Shown here: positions 45,483-54,257 of the stretch, piece by piece | Numbering within the stretch: position 1 is the first letter of the stretch | How the letters are laid out: each line of letters starts with the position of its first letter | NCBI RefSeq assembly: GCF_013823965.1 | Contig: NZ_PNNA01000028.1 | Location: 17,990-81,989 of the forward strand | Direction of reading: 5' to 3' | Length of the DNA stretch: 64,000 nucleotides | Origin: Flavobacterium sp. | GTDB lineage: Bacteria; Bacteroidota; Bacteroidia; Flavobacteriales; Flavobacteriaceae | The notes under the pieces: model-generated | The model's database searches: none | Told to the model about the DNA's origin: nothing | The model's input: the letters and a program-made list of their open reading frames with translations, nothing else | Program-made: the position numbers and the translations under genes

Positions 45483-46286
45483 ATGAGCAAAGTAGTTTTA
45501 ATTACGGGAGGTTCTTCAGGAATAGGGAAGTCCATTGGCGAATTTTTGCACCATAAAGGATTTGTTGTTTATGGCACCAGCAGAAATCCCGAACGAATCC
45601 CGAACCCGGGTTTTCCTATGGTAGCTCTAGATGTCCGAAATACGGAATCGATTCAAAAGGCCGTTGCCAAAATCATTGCCATTTCAGGTCGATTGGATAT
45701 TGTCATTAACAATGCCGGTGTTGGAATTACGGGTCCCATTGAAGAAATTCCAACGGAAGAAATCAAGAATAATTTCGAGACTAATTTATTTGGACCAATC
45801 GAAGTGATGAAAGCCGTTTTGCCACAAATGCGTTCACAAAAATCAGGTTTGATAATCAATATTACTTCTATTGCAGGTTATATGGGATTGCCGTATCGAG
45901 GCATTTATTCGGCTTCAAAAGGCGCACTGGAACTCATTACCGAAGCCTTGCGAATGGAAGTAAAATCTTTCGGAATCCAGATAACAAATGTGGCTCCGGG
46001 TGATTTTGCGACCAATATTGCTTCGGGACGTTTTCACGCGCCTTTGATCAAGGATTCCGCTTACGAACTTCCGTATGGAAACACTTTAAAAATGATGGAT
46101 GAACATGTGGATAGTGGCAGTAATCCCAATGAAATGGCGGAAGCTGTTTATAAAATCATTCAAAATCCAAATCCAGGAATCCATTATAAAGTGGGCGCTT
46201 TTATGCAGAAATTTTCGATTGTACTGAAGCGAATATTGCCTGACAAAGTATATGAAAAAATGCTGATGAATCATTATAAGTTGTAA
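45483..46286 (+). CDS. SDR family NAD(P)-dependent oxidoreductase
   Basis: A 267-residue classical short-chain dehydrogenase: cofactor motif TGGSSGIGKSIG at the N-terminus with a following basic residue pattern (TSRNPER) that favours NADPH, VINNAGVGITG, the catalytic Ser in INITSIAG, and the YSASK pair (Tyr and Lys). The C-terminal part is helical and basic. The substrate is unknown. It lies between the SRP RNA gene and a repeat element, and appears as its own unit. Confidence 0.85.
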   Translation: MSKVVLITGGSSGIGKSIGEFLHHKGFVVYGTSRNPERIPNPGFPMVALDVRNTESIQKAVAKIIAISGRLDIVINNAGVGITGPIEEIPTEEIKNNFETNLFGPIEVMKAVLPQMRSQKSGLIINITSIAGYMGLPYRGIYSASKGALELITEALRMEVKSFGIQITNVAPGDFATNIASGRFHAPLIKDSAYELPYGNTLKMMDEHVDSGSNPNEMAEAVYKIIQNPNPGIHYKVGAFMQKFSIVLKRILPDKVYEKMLMNHYKL

Positions 46287-46301
46287 TTTTGCACTTAATT
46301 C

Positions 46302-46389
46302 TGCGTGAGGGATTGAAGTGGAAATCCTTTTATTTTTTCTTTAAAAATAAAAGGTTGTAACGGAAAGCCAGACCCTTGGGGCACGCCCA
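46302..46389. repeat. Structured intergenic repeat element, REP/MITE-like
   Basis: An 88-base element with a perfect 12-bp inner hairpin (CCTTTTATTTTT at 46326-46337 and AAAAATAAAAGG at 46343-46354, 5-base loop), framed by GAGGGATTGAAGTGGAAA on the left and TAACGGAAAGCCAGACCC on the right, and closed by outer ends GCGTG/CACGC. I recall similar GAGGGATTGAAG...CGGAAAGCCCGACCC elements in many flavobacterial spacers. No RAYT transposase lies nearby. Confidence 0.6.
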
Positions 46390-46422
46390 AAATAAATTTA
46401 AAACACAATTAAACACAATTAT

Positions 46423-47079
46423 ATGAAATTTTTTATTGACACGGCTAATTTGGCCCAGATTAAGGAAGCACAAGCATTAGGCGTTTTGGATGGAGTTACT
46501 ACAAATCCGTCATTGATGGCGAAAGAAGGAATTACCGGAAAAAACAATATTTTGAAACACTATGTTGACATTTGCAACCTTGTGGATGGCGACGTGAGTG
46601 CCGAAGTTAATGCGCTTGATTTTGATGGAATGGTGAAAGAAGGAGAAGAATTAGCGGATTTGCATGAGCAAATTGTGGTAAAATTACCGATGACCAAAGA
46701 AGGGGTTATGGCTGCCAAATATTTTTCTGACAAAGGAATTAAAACTAATGTAACGCTTGTATTCTCTGCCGGTCAAGCTTTATTGGCTGCCAAAGCTGGA
46801 GCTACTTATGTTTCTCCGTTCATTGGTAGGTTGGACGATGTGTCCACGGATGGTTTGGCTTTGATTGAAGAAATCAGGTTGATTTATGACAATTACGGTT
46901 ACGAAACGCAAATTCTTGCCGCTTCTGTTCGTCACACGATGCATATTGTAAATTGTGCCAAAATTGGTGCAGATGTAATGACTGGCCCACTTTCGGCTAT
47001 TTATGGATTGTTGAAACACCCATTGACAGATATTGGTTTGGCACAGTTTGTTGCGGATTTCGAAAAAGGAAATAAATAA
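46423..47079 (+). CDS. Fructose-6-phosphate aldolase/transaldolase-like protein
   Basis: A 218-residue small transaldolase of the TalC/FSA group: [13 protein letters not shown] at the N-terminus, GVTTNPSLM, the Schiff-base Lys in VVKLPMT, and the final catalytic region SPFIGRLDD and [24 protein letters not shown]. Proteins of this size are either decameric transaldolases of the pentose phosphate pathway or fructose-6-phosphate aldolases; the sequence alone does not separate them securely, and transaldolase is the more usual role in Bacteroidota. It is closed by a strong terminator. Confidence 0.86.
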   Translation: MKFFIDTANLAQIKEAQALGVLDGVTTNPSLMAKEGITGKNNILKHYVDICNLVDGDVSAEVNALDFDGMVKEGEELADLHEQIVVKLPMTKEGVMAAKYFSDKGIKTNVTLVFSAGQALLAAKAGATYVSPFIGRLDDVSTDGLALIEEIRLIYDNYGYETQILAASVRHTMHIVNCAKIGADVMTGPLSAIYGLLKHPLTDIGLAQFVADFEKGNK

Positions 47080-47099
47080 AACATTGGACTGTTAAAAAA

Positions 47100-47136
47100 A
47101 CAAAAACCCCACAAAATATTGTGGGGTTTTTGTTTT
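47100..47136 (+). terminator. Terminator after the transaldolase-like gene
   Basis: A nearly perfect hairpin with arms CAAAAACCCCACAA and TTGTGGGGTTTTTG lies 21 bases after the stop. Confidence 0.88.
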
Positions 47137-47137
47137 G

Positions 47138-47154
47138 TCAACCTGCGAGGTTGA
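47138..47154. repeat. Short palindrome TCAACCT-GCG-AGGTTGA
   Basis: Perfect 7-bp arms around GCG, just after the preceding terminator. It resembles a short palindrome I recall as frequent in flavobacterial spacers. No further copy is in this window. Confidence 0.45.
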
Positions 47155-47271
47155 TTTTGATTGGGAATAAAAAAAAGGGTTATCCTTTTTTATGATGTAA
47201 TTTTTTTTTACAATAATTTCCAAAGGCAAGTAATGTAGGGAATCAACTTTTTTTTGATATTCAAAAATTAA

Positions 47272-48312
47272 TTACTTGTTGAAAATGACATTCTCTTGTT
47301 CCAAAACCCTTATGAATGTGGTTCTTTTTGTCAATTCTTTCAACTTGGAAGCGCCTACATAAGTGCAAGTGCTTCTTATGCCGCCAAGAATGTCTTTTAG
47401 CGTTTCGATGACATCGCCTTTGAAAGGAACTTGAACTGTTTTTCCTTCGCTGGCACGGTATTCGGCGACACCACCTACGTGTTTGTTCATGGCCGTTGCT
47501 GAACTCATTCCGTAGAATTTCTTGTATTTTTCACCATCAATTTCAATCCATTCGCCACCACTTTCAGTATGTCCGGCAAGCATTCCGCCCAGCATCACAA
47601 AATCGGCACCGGCACCAAAAGCTTTTGAAACATCGCCTGGAGTGACGCATCCGCCATCGCTGATAATGTGGCCTCCCAGACCGTGAGCGGCATCGGCACA
47701 TTCGATAATGGCAGAAAGTTGGGGGTAACCAACACCGGTTTTTACCCTTGTGGTACAAACGGAACCGGGGCCAATTCCCACTTTAACGATATCGGCGCCA
47801 GCTAACAATAATTCTTCGACCATTTCTCCGGTAACCACGTTTCCGGCAATGATGACTTTATCGGGATATTGGTTGCGGGCTTGTTTCAGGAAACTCACAA
47901 AATGTTCAGAATAGCCATTGGCCACATCAATGCAAATGAATTTTAATTGTGGATTTTGTTCGAATATTTCCCCTATTTTTTTGAAATCATTTTTTCCGGT
48001 TCCTGAACTCACGGCAATATAATCGGCAATGTTTTCGGGAGCATTTTTCATGAATTCATTCCATTGTTGCAGCGAATAATGTTTGTGGATGGCCGTGAAA
48101 AGTTTTTCTTTTGCCAATGCCAATGCCATTTCAAAAGTGCCCACGGTATCCATGTTAGCTCCCATAATGGGTACTCCAGACCAAGTGACGGAACTGTGCA
48201 AAAACTTAAATTCCCGCTCTAACGAAACTTGGGATCTGCTCTTCAGAGTGGATCGTTTGGGTCTAATCATTACATCTTTAAATCCTAATTTAAGTTCATT
48301 TTCTATTCTCAT
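47272..48312 (-). CDS. guaC: GMP reductase
   Basis: From the ATG at 48312 it has 346 residues, the usual GuaC length; the ATG at 48348 is rejected. It has the IMPDH/GMPR barrel with no CBS insert: [19 protein letters not shown] at the N-terminus, the active-site [20 protein letters not shown] with the catalytic Cys, [26 protein letters not shown], and a C-terminal flap. It deaminates GMP to IMP with NADPH, in purine salvage. The short N-terminus without CBS domains separates it from IMP dehydrogenase. A -7 element lies at 48337-48344. Confidence 0.92.
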   Translation of the reverse strand: MRIENELKLGFKDVMIRPKRSTLKSRSQVSLEREFKFLHSSVTWSGVPIMGANMDTVGTFEMALALAKEKLFTAIHKHYSLQQWNEFMKNAPENIADYIAVSSGTGKNDFKKIGEIFEQNPQLKFICIDVANGYSEHFVSFLKQARNQYPDKVIIAGNVVTGEMVEELLLAGADIVKVGIGPGSVCTTRVKTGVGYPQLSAIIECADAAHGLGGHIISDGGCVTPGDVSKAFGAGADFVMLGGMLAGHTESGGEWIEIDGEKYKKFYGMSSATAMNKHVGGVAEYRASEGKTVQVPFKGDVIETLKDILGGIRSTCTYVGASKLKELTKRTTFIRVLEQENVIFNK

Positions 48313-48336
48313 AATGGTACAAATATGGTTATACAA

Positions 48337-48344
48337 CAAATGTA
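48337..48344 (-). promoter_or_regulatory. Putative -7 element for guaC
   Basis: On the minus strand this reads TACATTTG, 24 bases upstream of the ATG at 48312, and rules out the ATG at 48348. Confidence 0.4.
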
Positions 48345-48438
48345 TCACTTTAATGAAAAAAGCGGATGATAATAACCGTTAAATGTTTAGGAATTGGTCA
48401 ACAAATCTTGGCATATAAAAACCGTTTTCTGGTGGAAA

Positions 48439-48467
48439 TAAAAAATCCGAAGCCAGAGACTTCGGAT
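48439..48467 (-). terminator. Terminator of the PH-domain gene
   Basis: The arms ATCCGAAG and CTTCGGAT with a 7-base loop run into TTTTT on the minus strand, about 25 bases after that gene's stop. Confidence 0.75.
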
Positions 48468-48491
48468 CGTTTGTAAGCTGCCCTAATTTTT

Positions 48492-48872
48492 TTATCCCAA
48501 GATGTGCGAGGCCAAAACCATGTGCACGTCATATACATTAACCGATTTGTTGAATTGTTTTCTGATGCTTGGTTGTGTTTCGCTGGAAACCCAAATTTTA
48601 AGTTCCGCATCCAAGTCAAAAGTGCCCGCTGTTTCGATACTGAATCTGGAGATGCTTTTATATGTAACGGATTTATATTCGACTTTGCTGGCGGTCAATC
48701 CTTGTTTTTCAACCAAAATCAACCGTTTGGTGGTAAAGATGAACACATCGCGAATGAGTTTAAAACCCAATTCTATTTCCTCGCCTTCAATTAATAATTT
48801 ACCGTAATCCTTCATTAAACTTTCTTGGCTTACTGCTCCGGCGTTGCCTATCAATGCTGAAAAAAATCCCAT
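48492..48872 (-). CDS. Bacterial PH-domain protein
   Basis: A 126-residue cytoplasmic protein of one bacterial pleckstrin-homology domain, recognised by LIEGEEIELGFKLIRDVFIFTTKRLILVEKQG and KSISRFSIETAGTFDLDAELKIWV, with no signal or membrane helix. Such proteins are small, and their partners and function are mostly unknown. It is flanked by guaC downstream and an oxidoreductase gene on the other strand, and it has its own terminator, so it is a single-gene unit. Confidence 0.82.
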   Translation of the reverse strand: MGFFSALIGNAGAVSQESLMKDYGKLLIEGEEIELGFKLIRDVFIFTTKRLILVEKQGLTASKVEYKSVTYKSISRFSIETAGTFDLDAELKIWVSSETQPSIRKQFNKSVNVYDVHMVLASHILG

Positions 48873-49036
48873 AATTGTTTTTTTTATTTGTTGTTTTGTG
48901 TTTTGAGTTTGTTCTTTTTTGATACTTCAAAAGTAAACTTTTAATGGCAGTTTTGAAACATTATCATTCAATTAACACGGAAGGAAGGTACGGTTTTAAT
49001 GTAAAAGAGTAATTTTACTGAAATCATGCATTAAAT

Positions 49037-50059
49037 ATGACAAATACAATTCCCATTTCTATATTAGAATTGGCATTAATTGCCCAAGACAGCAATGCTG
49101 GTGTCACATTGGAAAAAACAAAAGAGGTTGCCCAGTTGGCAGAAAACTTGGGATACAAGCGATTTTGGTTGGCCGAACATCATAATATGGCGCATGTGGC
49201 GAGTTCAGCAACGGTGGTTTTGATAGGATATATTGCCAGTCAAACCCAAAATATTCGCGTAGGTTCAGGCGGAATAATGTTGCCAAATCATTCACCGCTT
49301 ATCGTTGCGGAACAGTTTGGAACATTGGAAACGCTGTATCCAAACAGGATTGATTTGGGCTTGGGAAGAGCTCCTGGAACCGATGCATTGACCGCTCAGG
49401 CCATCCGAAAAGATTTCTACGAGCAATCTCAACAGTTTCCACAAAATGTGACGGCCTTGCAAAATTATTTTTCCGTGGAGAATGCCACGGCAAATGTGCG
49501 TGCTTTTCCTGCTGAAGGCACGAATGTTCCCATTTGGATTTTGGGTTCGAGTATGGACAGTGCGGCTTTGGCTGCAGCCAAAGGTTTGCCTTATGCGTTT
49601 GCTGGACATTTTGCCCCGAGACAAATGCAGCAGGCTTTTGAATTTTATCGCGATAATTTTCAAGCTTCCGAGTTCTTGGCGCAACCTCATACAATGGCTT
49701 GCGTCAATGCAATAGCTGCCGACACGGATCAAGAAGCCGAAATCCTTTCGACCAGTTTGTATCAAATGTTCGGGAATTTAGTGCAAAATAATAGAAAACC
49801 TTTGCAGCCTCCGGTAGATTCATTGAGTCATCTTATGAATGAAATGAGTGAAGAAGCGCGTTTTCATGTCAACCAAATGACGGCTTGTTCGTTTGTGGGA
49901 AGTAAAGGCAGATTAGCTACGGAATTAAAAGAATTTATTCGTTTTTCCCGTGTGGATGAGTTGATGATCAGTAGTCCAATTTACAATCATCAGGATAAAT
50001 TGAAAAGTTTGCGACTGCTCAAAGAAGTTATCGATGGGATAAATTTGGGCAAGTCGTAA
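49037..50059 (+). CDS. LLM-class (luciferase-like) flavin-dependent oxidoreductase
   Basis: A 340-residue bacterial-luciferase-like monooxygenase: TIM-barrel N-terminus with GYKRFWLAEHHNM, the VGSGGIMLPNHSPLIVAEQFGTLETLYPNRIDLGLGRAPGTD segment for flavin, and WILGSSMDSAALAAAKGLPYAF. It most resembles the widespread group often annotated MsnO8-like or YceB/YhbW-like. The enzyme would use FMNH2 from a separate reductase; the substrate is unknown. No other lux genes are nearby. It converges on a cyclophilin gene. Confidence 0.85.
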   Translation: MTNTIPISILELALIAQDSNAGVTLEKTKEVAQLAENLGYKRFWLAEHHNMAHVASSATVVLIGYIASQTQNIRVGSGGIMLPNHSPLIVAEQFGTLETLYPNRIDLGLGRAPGTDALTAQAIRKDFYEQSQQFPQNVTALQNYFSVENATANVRAFPAEGTNVPIWILGSSMDSAALAAAKGLPYAFAGHFAPRQMQQAFEFYRDNFQASEFLAQPHTMACVNAIAADTDQEAEILSTSLYQMFGNLVQNNRKPLQPPVDSLSHLMNEMSEEARFHVNQMTACSFVGSKGRLATELKEFIRFSRVDELMISSPIYNHQDKLKSLRLLKEVIDGINLGKS

Positions 50060-50090
50060 ATCAATTCCTGATTCATTGGGTTTTAGTAAT

Positions 50091-50711
50091 CTAGTTGCTT
50101 TCAAGGATGTAAACCTTGTTTATCAAGTCCAGTTTGGGGAAAGTTTGCAGTAATTGGGTATAATTTAGCGAATCTACTTTGGCCATGGTTTCATTGCCAT
50201 ATCCTGAATATAAGGATTCCACGACAGACATTCCTTTTATGACCGTGCCAAAAGGAGGATACCCTTTTACCCCGCTGGCCATGACGGTATCAAGCCTTTG
50301 ATTGTTTTTCAGGTTGATAAATAAATGGTCGTGTCTGGTTTCTTTTCCGGATCTGGCATAACTGATGGCTCCTTTTAAATTGCTTTCGCGAACCGGTTCG
50401 TCGGGGATTTTATTTTCTTTCCAAAGAGCCGTTTTTGTGGAATCAATAATTCCAAATTGTGCCACAAAGTTGGGAACAACTCTATAGAAAACGGTCTTGT
50501 CAAAAAAATGATGTTGGACTAATTGATAAAATCGGTCCACGGCTTTTGGCGATGCATCCCTGTGTATTTGAACATCAAAATTCCCTTTGGAAGTTTCGAA
50601 TCGGGTGACGAAATTTTCGGGTGCTGTTTGATGGATCCATTTCGGTTTATAAACAGCTTTGGTGCAACCAATAAGTAATATCGTGATTAAAAGAATGATT
50701 GTGTTTTTCAT
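50091..50711 (-). CDS. Cyclophilin-type peptidyl-prolyl isomerase, lipoprotein
   Basis: A 206-residue lipoprotein (signal with the lipobox Cys at residue 16, ILLIGC/TKA). The mature part is a cyclophilin domain: FETSKGNFDVQIHRDASPKAVDRF, FFDKTVFYRVVPNFVAQFG (with the catalytic Arg and Phe), and GAISYARSG. Some usual cyclophilin stretches, such as the FFITHxxxxxLDGxHxVFG block, are replaced by LFINLKNNQRLD...GYPPFGTVIKGM, so it is a diverged form. It should assist protein folding in the periplasm. Confidence 0.86.
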   Translation of the reverse strand: MKNTIILLITILLIGCTKAVYKPKWIHQTAPENFVTRFETSKGNFDVQIHRDASPKAVDRFYQLVQHHFFDKTVFYRVVPNFVAQFGIIDSTKTALWKENKIPDEPVRESNLKGAISYARSGKETRHDHLFINLKNNQRLDTVMASGVKGYPPFGTVIKGMSVVESLYSGYGNETMAKVDSLNYTQLLQTFPKLDLINKVYILESN

Positions 50712-50879
50712 TTTATTTCAAATTAAATACTCTTGCAAACATAGTATTTTTTTTCCTTCATATTGTCCATAAAGACTAATGTAAGTTTCTAATATGTTGA
50801 TTTTCAAAAAAAGCACTGAAAAATAATGGAATTCCCAATCTATGTAACATTTGTCACAAATAGTACTCGATGGAGGAAC

Positions 50880-50887
50880 TAAATTTG
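50880..50887 (+). promoter_or_regulatory. Putative -7 element for the TlpA-like gene
   Basis: TAAATTTG lies about 45 bases upstream of the start. A TTTG at 50850-50853 is the only -33 candidate, at a long 26-base spacing. Confidence 0.35.
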
Positions 50888-50932
50888 CCCAACAATCAAT
50901 AACAATCCTTTTTAATAAACAAAACGATAAAA

Positions 50933-51499
50933 ATGAAAATGCCCTCAAAAAAAACTATCCAAAACATTGCTTTTATGGCCTTTTTGGCTTTGCTGTTATT
51001 CAGTCCAATAGGGACTTTCGTGAAAGTGCAAATCAATCGTTTGTTGGCATTTTCGCCTAAAACCATAGCAATAACCGATCAAAAAAAACTGTCAACGTAT
51101 CAATGGCAATTGATGGATAAAAATGGAAAAACGGTTTCTTTGGAAGAATATAAAGGAAAAATAATTTTTGTAAATTTTTGGGCTACTTGGTGTCCTCCTT
51201 GTATTGCCGAAATGCCAAGTATGCAAAGACTTTACGACGATTATCAAGACAAAATCGTGTTTTTGTTTGTGACAACCGATTCTTTTAAAAAAGCCAATTC
51301 TTTTTTAGTCAAAGAAAATTTAAACCTGCCCATAGTTCAACCGGTTTCCAATCCTCCTTTAGAAATGGAGTCTTCAACGATTCCCGCAACCTATGTCGTG
51401 GATCAAGAATCGAATGTGGTTGTGGCAAAAATTGGTGCTGCCGATTGGAACAGTGATTCGTTTCGAGAAAAATTGGACATCTTGCTCAAAAAACAATAA
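50933..51499 (+). CDS. TlpA-like thioredoxin-fold disulfide reductase
   Basis: A 188-residue protein with one N-terminal membrane anchor (about 10-28), then a thioredoxin fold of the TlpA/ResA type with the active site WATWCPPCIAEMP (CxxC, about residues 86-89) and the cis-Pro in ESSTIPATYVVD. The active site faces the periplasm, where it probably reduces disulfides, for example in cytochrome c maturation. No cytochrome-maturation genes are nearby, so the partner is unknown. An earlier in-frame ATG is absent; ATG 50939 would shorten it by two residues. Confidence 0.88.
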   Translation: MKMPSKKTIQNIAFMAFLALLLFSPIGTFVKVQINRLLAFSPKTIAITDQKKLSTYQWQLMDKNGKTVSLEEYKGKIIFVNFWATWCPPCIAEMPSMQRLYDDYQDKIVFLFVTTDSFKKANSFLVKENLNLPIVQPVSNPPLEMESSTIPATYVVDQESNVVVAKIGAADWNSDSFREKLDILLKKQ

Positions 51500-51544
51500 G
51501 ATGCAATAATTCGTTTTTAAGACCGTTGCAGCCCTAGTGTTGGG

Positions 51545-51937
51545 TTATTGCACTTTTATATATTTGGCGCGGCAACCTTCGATACACCGATACGATAAAA
51601 TTAGGGAAGTAGCATTCAATTCGTAATTGATGGTTAAATTCTGACAATTGGATGGATTTATGGTATTATTTGCTTCTGAATAGCTGCCTGTTGTAAAAGT
51701 ATCCGAATTAATAGACATATCACATAATATTCCGTTTGAAATCACTTTATTGTCACTGATGAACACAATTTTTTTATTGCTGTTCACAGGCTGAAAAGTG
51801 CCGCTTCCATCACCTGGATCTTGCAACATTTCGGTTAATTTCCAGGTTCCAGCCAATGAAGCGGGAGTTAATTCTTGGTCGTTTTTATTGCAGGAAAATA
51901 AACTCAACAGTAGCAGTAATACGATCGATTTTTTCAT
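51545..51937 (-). CDS. Lipocalin-like lipoprotein
   Basis: A 130-residue lipoprotein (signal with the lipobox Cys at residue 16, LFSC/NKN). The mature domain begins LAGTWKLTEMLQDPGDGSGTFQPV and goes on as short beta strands with four Cys residues, matching the lipocalin-like (META-like) beta-barrel domains frequent in Bacteroidota. Function unknown; ligand binding is only a guess from the fold. It converges on the TlpA-like gene. Confidence 0.7.
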   Translation of the reverse strand: MKKSIVLLLLLSLFSCNKNDQELTPASLAGTWKLTEMLQDPGDGSGTFQPVNSNKKIVFISDNKVISNGILCDMSINSDTFTTGSYSEANNTINPSNCQNLTINYELNATSLILSYRCIEGCRAKYIKVQ

Positions 51938-52096
51938 AAATTTTAGTTGGTTAATATTCCATAAATATGGGGTTGTGTTTTTTGGTAATGTTAAGTACTA
52001 CAACAGATTTGCCAAATCATCAAAATACAAGACCATTTTCCCATTAAGCCCAATGCCTAAATTCGTTGTAGCTGTTGGTGGTTGTTGTTTTTATTC

Positions 52097-52840
52097 TCAT
52101 TGTTCAATTTCACACATAATCGGCATATGGTCACTTATTTTTATCCATTTATCAAATTGTCCAATTTCAAATTTTATTATTTTGTCGGTAAATTTTTGAG
52201 TACCAAAAATGTAATCAATATGATAAGGTCTAGTTGATTTTTTTTGAAAATGTAAAGTTGGTGTTGTTTCTTTGCCGTGAAGTTCCCCTGTAAATTTGTG
52301 ATAAAAGCTTTCGATACCAATTTCTTTAAATTCTTTTACAACATCAGAGTGATTCCACCATCTGTCCCATTCGTCCCAAATTGTGTTGCTATTAAAGTCT
52401 CCTGCAATAATTGATTCATTTAATTTGTCTTTATTGACTTGTAAATATTTCCATAGTTGACCAATGTAACCAAAATTCGGCGAATTATTTCTGTGTGTCC
52501 AAACAGCAAGTAAGTTAAAATCCATATTTATTTTACAAGGCAAAAAATGCTTTACTGAATGGTCTTTGAATTGGTTAGACCAATTTAATTTTTCCAACTT
52601 AATCTCTGGTTTTGCGAAAATTGCTAGTCCTTTATTTTTGTTATCTCCAATCCAAATATAATTTTCAGCCCATTCTTGATATTTCTTATCTTTAGATTCG
52701 GATGGGTTTTCACATTCTTGAATAATATATATGTCAGCATTTAAGTCTGTAATGTTTTCAAACTTTTTTCTAAATGCTCCGTTACAATTCCAAGTTATTA
52801 TTTTCAATTTTGTCTGTTTCGTTTTTATAATCACTGCCAA
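52097..52840 (-). CDS. Endonuclease/exonuclease/phosphatase (EEP) family protein
   Basis: A 247-residue EEP-fold hydrolase. All core motifs are visible: TWNCNGAFRKK (metal-side Asn), YIIQECENP (metal Glu), the catalytic region WTHRNN, IAGDFNSNT (DxN), and ISDHMP (DH) at the C-terminus. The family includes DNases, inositol phosphatases and sphingomyelinases; the specificity is not evident, and without a signal peptide a nucleic-acid substrate is the first guess. Sampled lines here are 25-32% GC against about 42% in the neighbour at 53041, which suggests recent transfer. The 18-bp repeat lies upstream at 52914-52931. Confidence 0.82.
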   Translation of the reverse strand: MAVIIKTKQTKLKIITWNCNGAFRKKFENITDLNADIYIIQECENPSESKDKKYQEWAENYIWIGDNKNKGLAIFAKPEIKLEKLNWSNQFKDHSVKHFLPCKINMDFNLLAVWTHRNNSPNFGYIGQLWKYLQVNKDKLNESIIAGDFNSNTIWDEWDRWWNHSDVVKEFKEIGIESFYHKFTGELHGKETTPTLHFQKKSTRPYHIDYIFGTQKFTDKIIKFEIGQFDKWIKISDHMPIMCEIEQ

Positions 52841-52913
52841 CTTCTAGATTAGTCTGTCAAAATCAGACAAAGCCACCCATTTTCGGGTAGATGGACCTGA
52901 CAAACCTCATTCA

Positions 52914-52931
52914 TTTAATACTGCTAATATA
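52914..52931 (+). repeat. 18-bp exact dispersed repeat, copy 2
   Basis: Identical to 5083-5100. It lies about 75 bases upstream of the EEP gene start, just where that gene's control region would be. Confidence 0.6.
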
Positions 52932-52998
52932 GAAATAAATACTTACAAATCATTCAAAATAAAGGTATTATTCACGGCTAGTCTTCGGCATTCCATTT

Positions 52999-53559
52999 TC
53001 AATAATACAATCTAAAATCGAGTAGTTTGCAAAGCGCATAATGCTTTTGGTGCAATTCTTCCACAATTTCCACGACATCGTCCAGTTCTTGGAATAAACC
53101 AAAAAAAGCTTTGTCAAGGTTGCTGCTGCTTAATTGATGCAATGCCGTTCCATAGCCTGAAATCGCTCGTGCTCTCGTAACATCCAGAAAGTATTGCGCT
53201 TCTTCGTCACTTAAATCCAATACTTTGGCATTGGCAAAATGGATTATTTTTCCTCTCATTTTTCCTTCAAAGAGTTCGGCTATTTCTTCCAGACTGTAAT
53301 GATAGTCGTTGAGGCAAATGGTGTTTCCCTCGCCTGGCATCACCAAATAAATAATTTCATAATCGGTGAAGTTATGGTCGTCATAAAGCAAGGTGCTGAG
53401 GCTTTCTTCCAATCCTTCGATGGTGTCGCAAGTCTTGTAAATGCTGGCAATACCTTGCTCAATAGCCAATTGCTCCAGGTTTTGGACGACTTCGGTGGTA
53501 GTGTTCGCTGTTGCATCGGGAACGGCTTCGAGACAGAAAATAAATTGGTCAAAATCCAT
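52999..53559 (-). CDS. Conserved Bacteroidota protein, possibly DUF6642
   Basis: A 186-residue cytoplasmic protein, acidic, with no signal or membrane helix. It starts MDFDQFIFCLEAVPDA and contains YEIIYLVMPGEGNTICLNDYHYSLEEIAELFEG and a C-terminal helical part. It resembles the family I recall as DUF6642, but only from general look. Function unknown. It follows the 4HB_MCP sensor gene by 23 bases on the same strand, so the two are probably co-transcribed and may act together. Confidence 0.6.
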   Translation of the reverse strand: MDFDQFIFCLEAVPDATANTTTEVVQNLEQLAIEQGIASIYKTCDTIEGLEESLSTLLYDDHNFTDYEIIYLVMPGEGNTICLNDYHYSLEEIAELFEGKMRGKIIHFANAKVLDLSDEEAQYFLDVTRARAISGYGTALHQLSSSNLDKAFFGLFQELDDVVEIVEELHQKHYALCKLLDFRLYY

Positions 53560-53582
53560 ATGAAATAGTAGTCCAATAATAA

Positions 53583-54212
53583 TTAATTCAGGCTAGGGGA
53601 TTCCGGTATTTTGAGGTTGATCTTGTTTTTCTTGACCATCAATAAATACAAGGCACAACCACCCAAAATAACCAACAAGGCAATTTGGAGTTCTCCCAAA
53701 AGGGTATTGCCTTTGTGTAGGGCATTTGACTGTGCTAATTTAGATTGGCCTTCCTCGATTTGGATTTGGGACAACAATTCCAGTGTTTGCAATGCCTGAT
53801 TGCTGGTTTGTCTTAATTGTTGCCAATTATTGTTTTCGGACTGTTTTTCAATAGTAAAGCAAGAGGCCCGAAATGTTGTAAAAGCTGTTTTTTCTTTGGG
53901 AGTCAAAACCGTATTTAGATACAAACGATCGATGTTTTGAATGCGCAAAAGGGCAGTCTTGATGATTTCCTTTTTTTGGACATCGTCAAGGGTTGTAGCC
54001 AACGTGTTTGCTTTTATGAAATGCAGCGCATTGGCATACTGAAAGATGTAGCGAGCCGCAACCAATCGATCCTTGTGGATGGCATTGATATTTTCGTTGG
54101 TCTTCTTGGAGTTTTGCAGGGTATTGAAATTGCTCAATAAAATGATGAGCATGACAATCAACAAGACAAAAGCGGCTTTTGTTTTGTTGTTATATTTTTT
54201 TAAGTCTTTCAT
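53583..54212 (-). CDS. Orphan four-helix-bundle (4HB_MCP) sensor-type membrane protein
   Basis: A 209-residue protein with two transmembrane segments (about 14-31 and 175-193) around a periplasmic helical domain of the MCP four-helix-bundle type (motif NENINAIHKDRLVAARYI, typical of the first helix pair). The cytoplasmic tail is only about 15 residues, so it has no HAMP, kinase or chemotaxis signalling domain. It could sense a ligand and pass the signal to a partner, perhaps the co-transcribed DUF protein. The DNA-glycosylase gene lies 45 bases upstream on the same strand. Confidence 0.68.
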   Translation of the reverse strand: MKDLKKYNNKTKAAFVLLIVMLIILLSNFNTLQNSKKTNENINAIHKDRLVAARYIFQYANALHFIKANTLATTLDDVQKKEIIKTALLRIQNIDRLYLNTVLTPKEKTAFTTFRASCFTIEKQSENNNWQQLRQTSNQALQTLELLSQIQIEEGQSKLAQSNALHKGNTLLGELQIALLVILGGCALYLLMVKKNKINLKIPESPSLN

Positions 54213-54257
54213 AATGATGGATTTTAAGACGAGGCAAGATAAGATATTATCCCGGAT

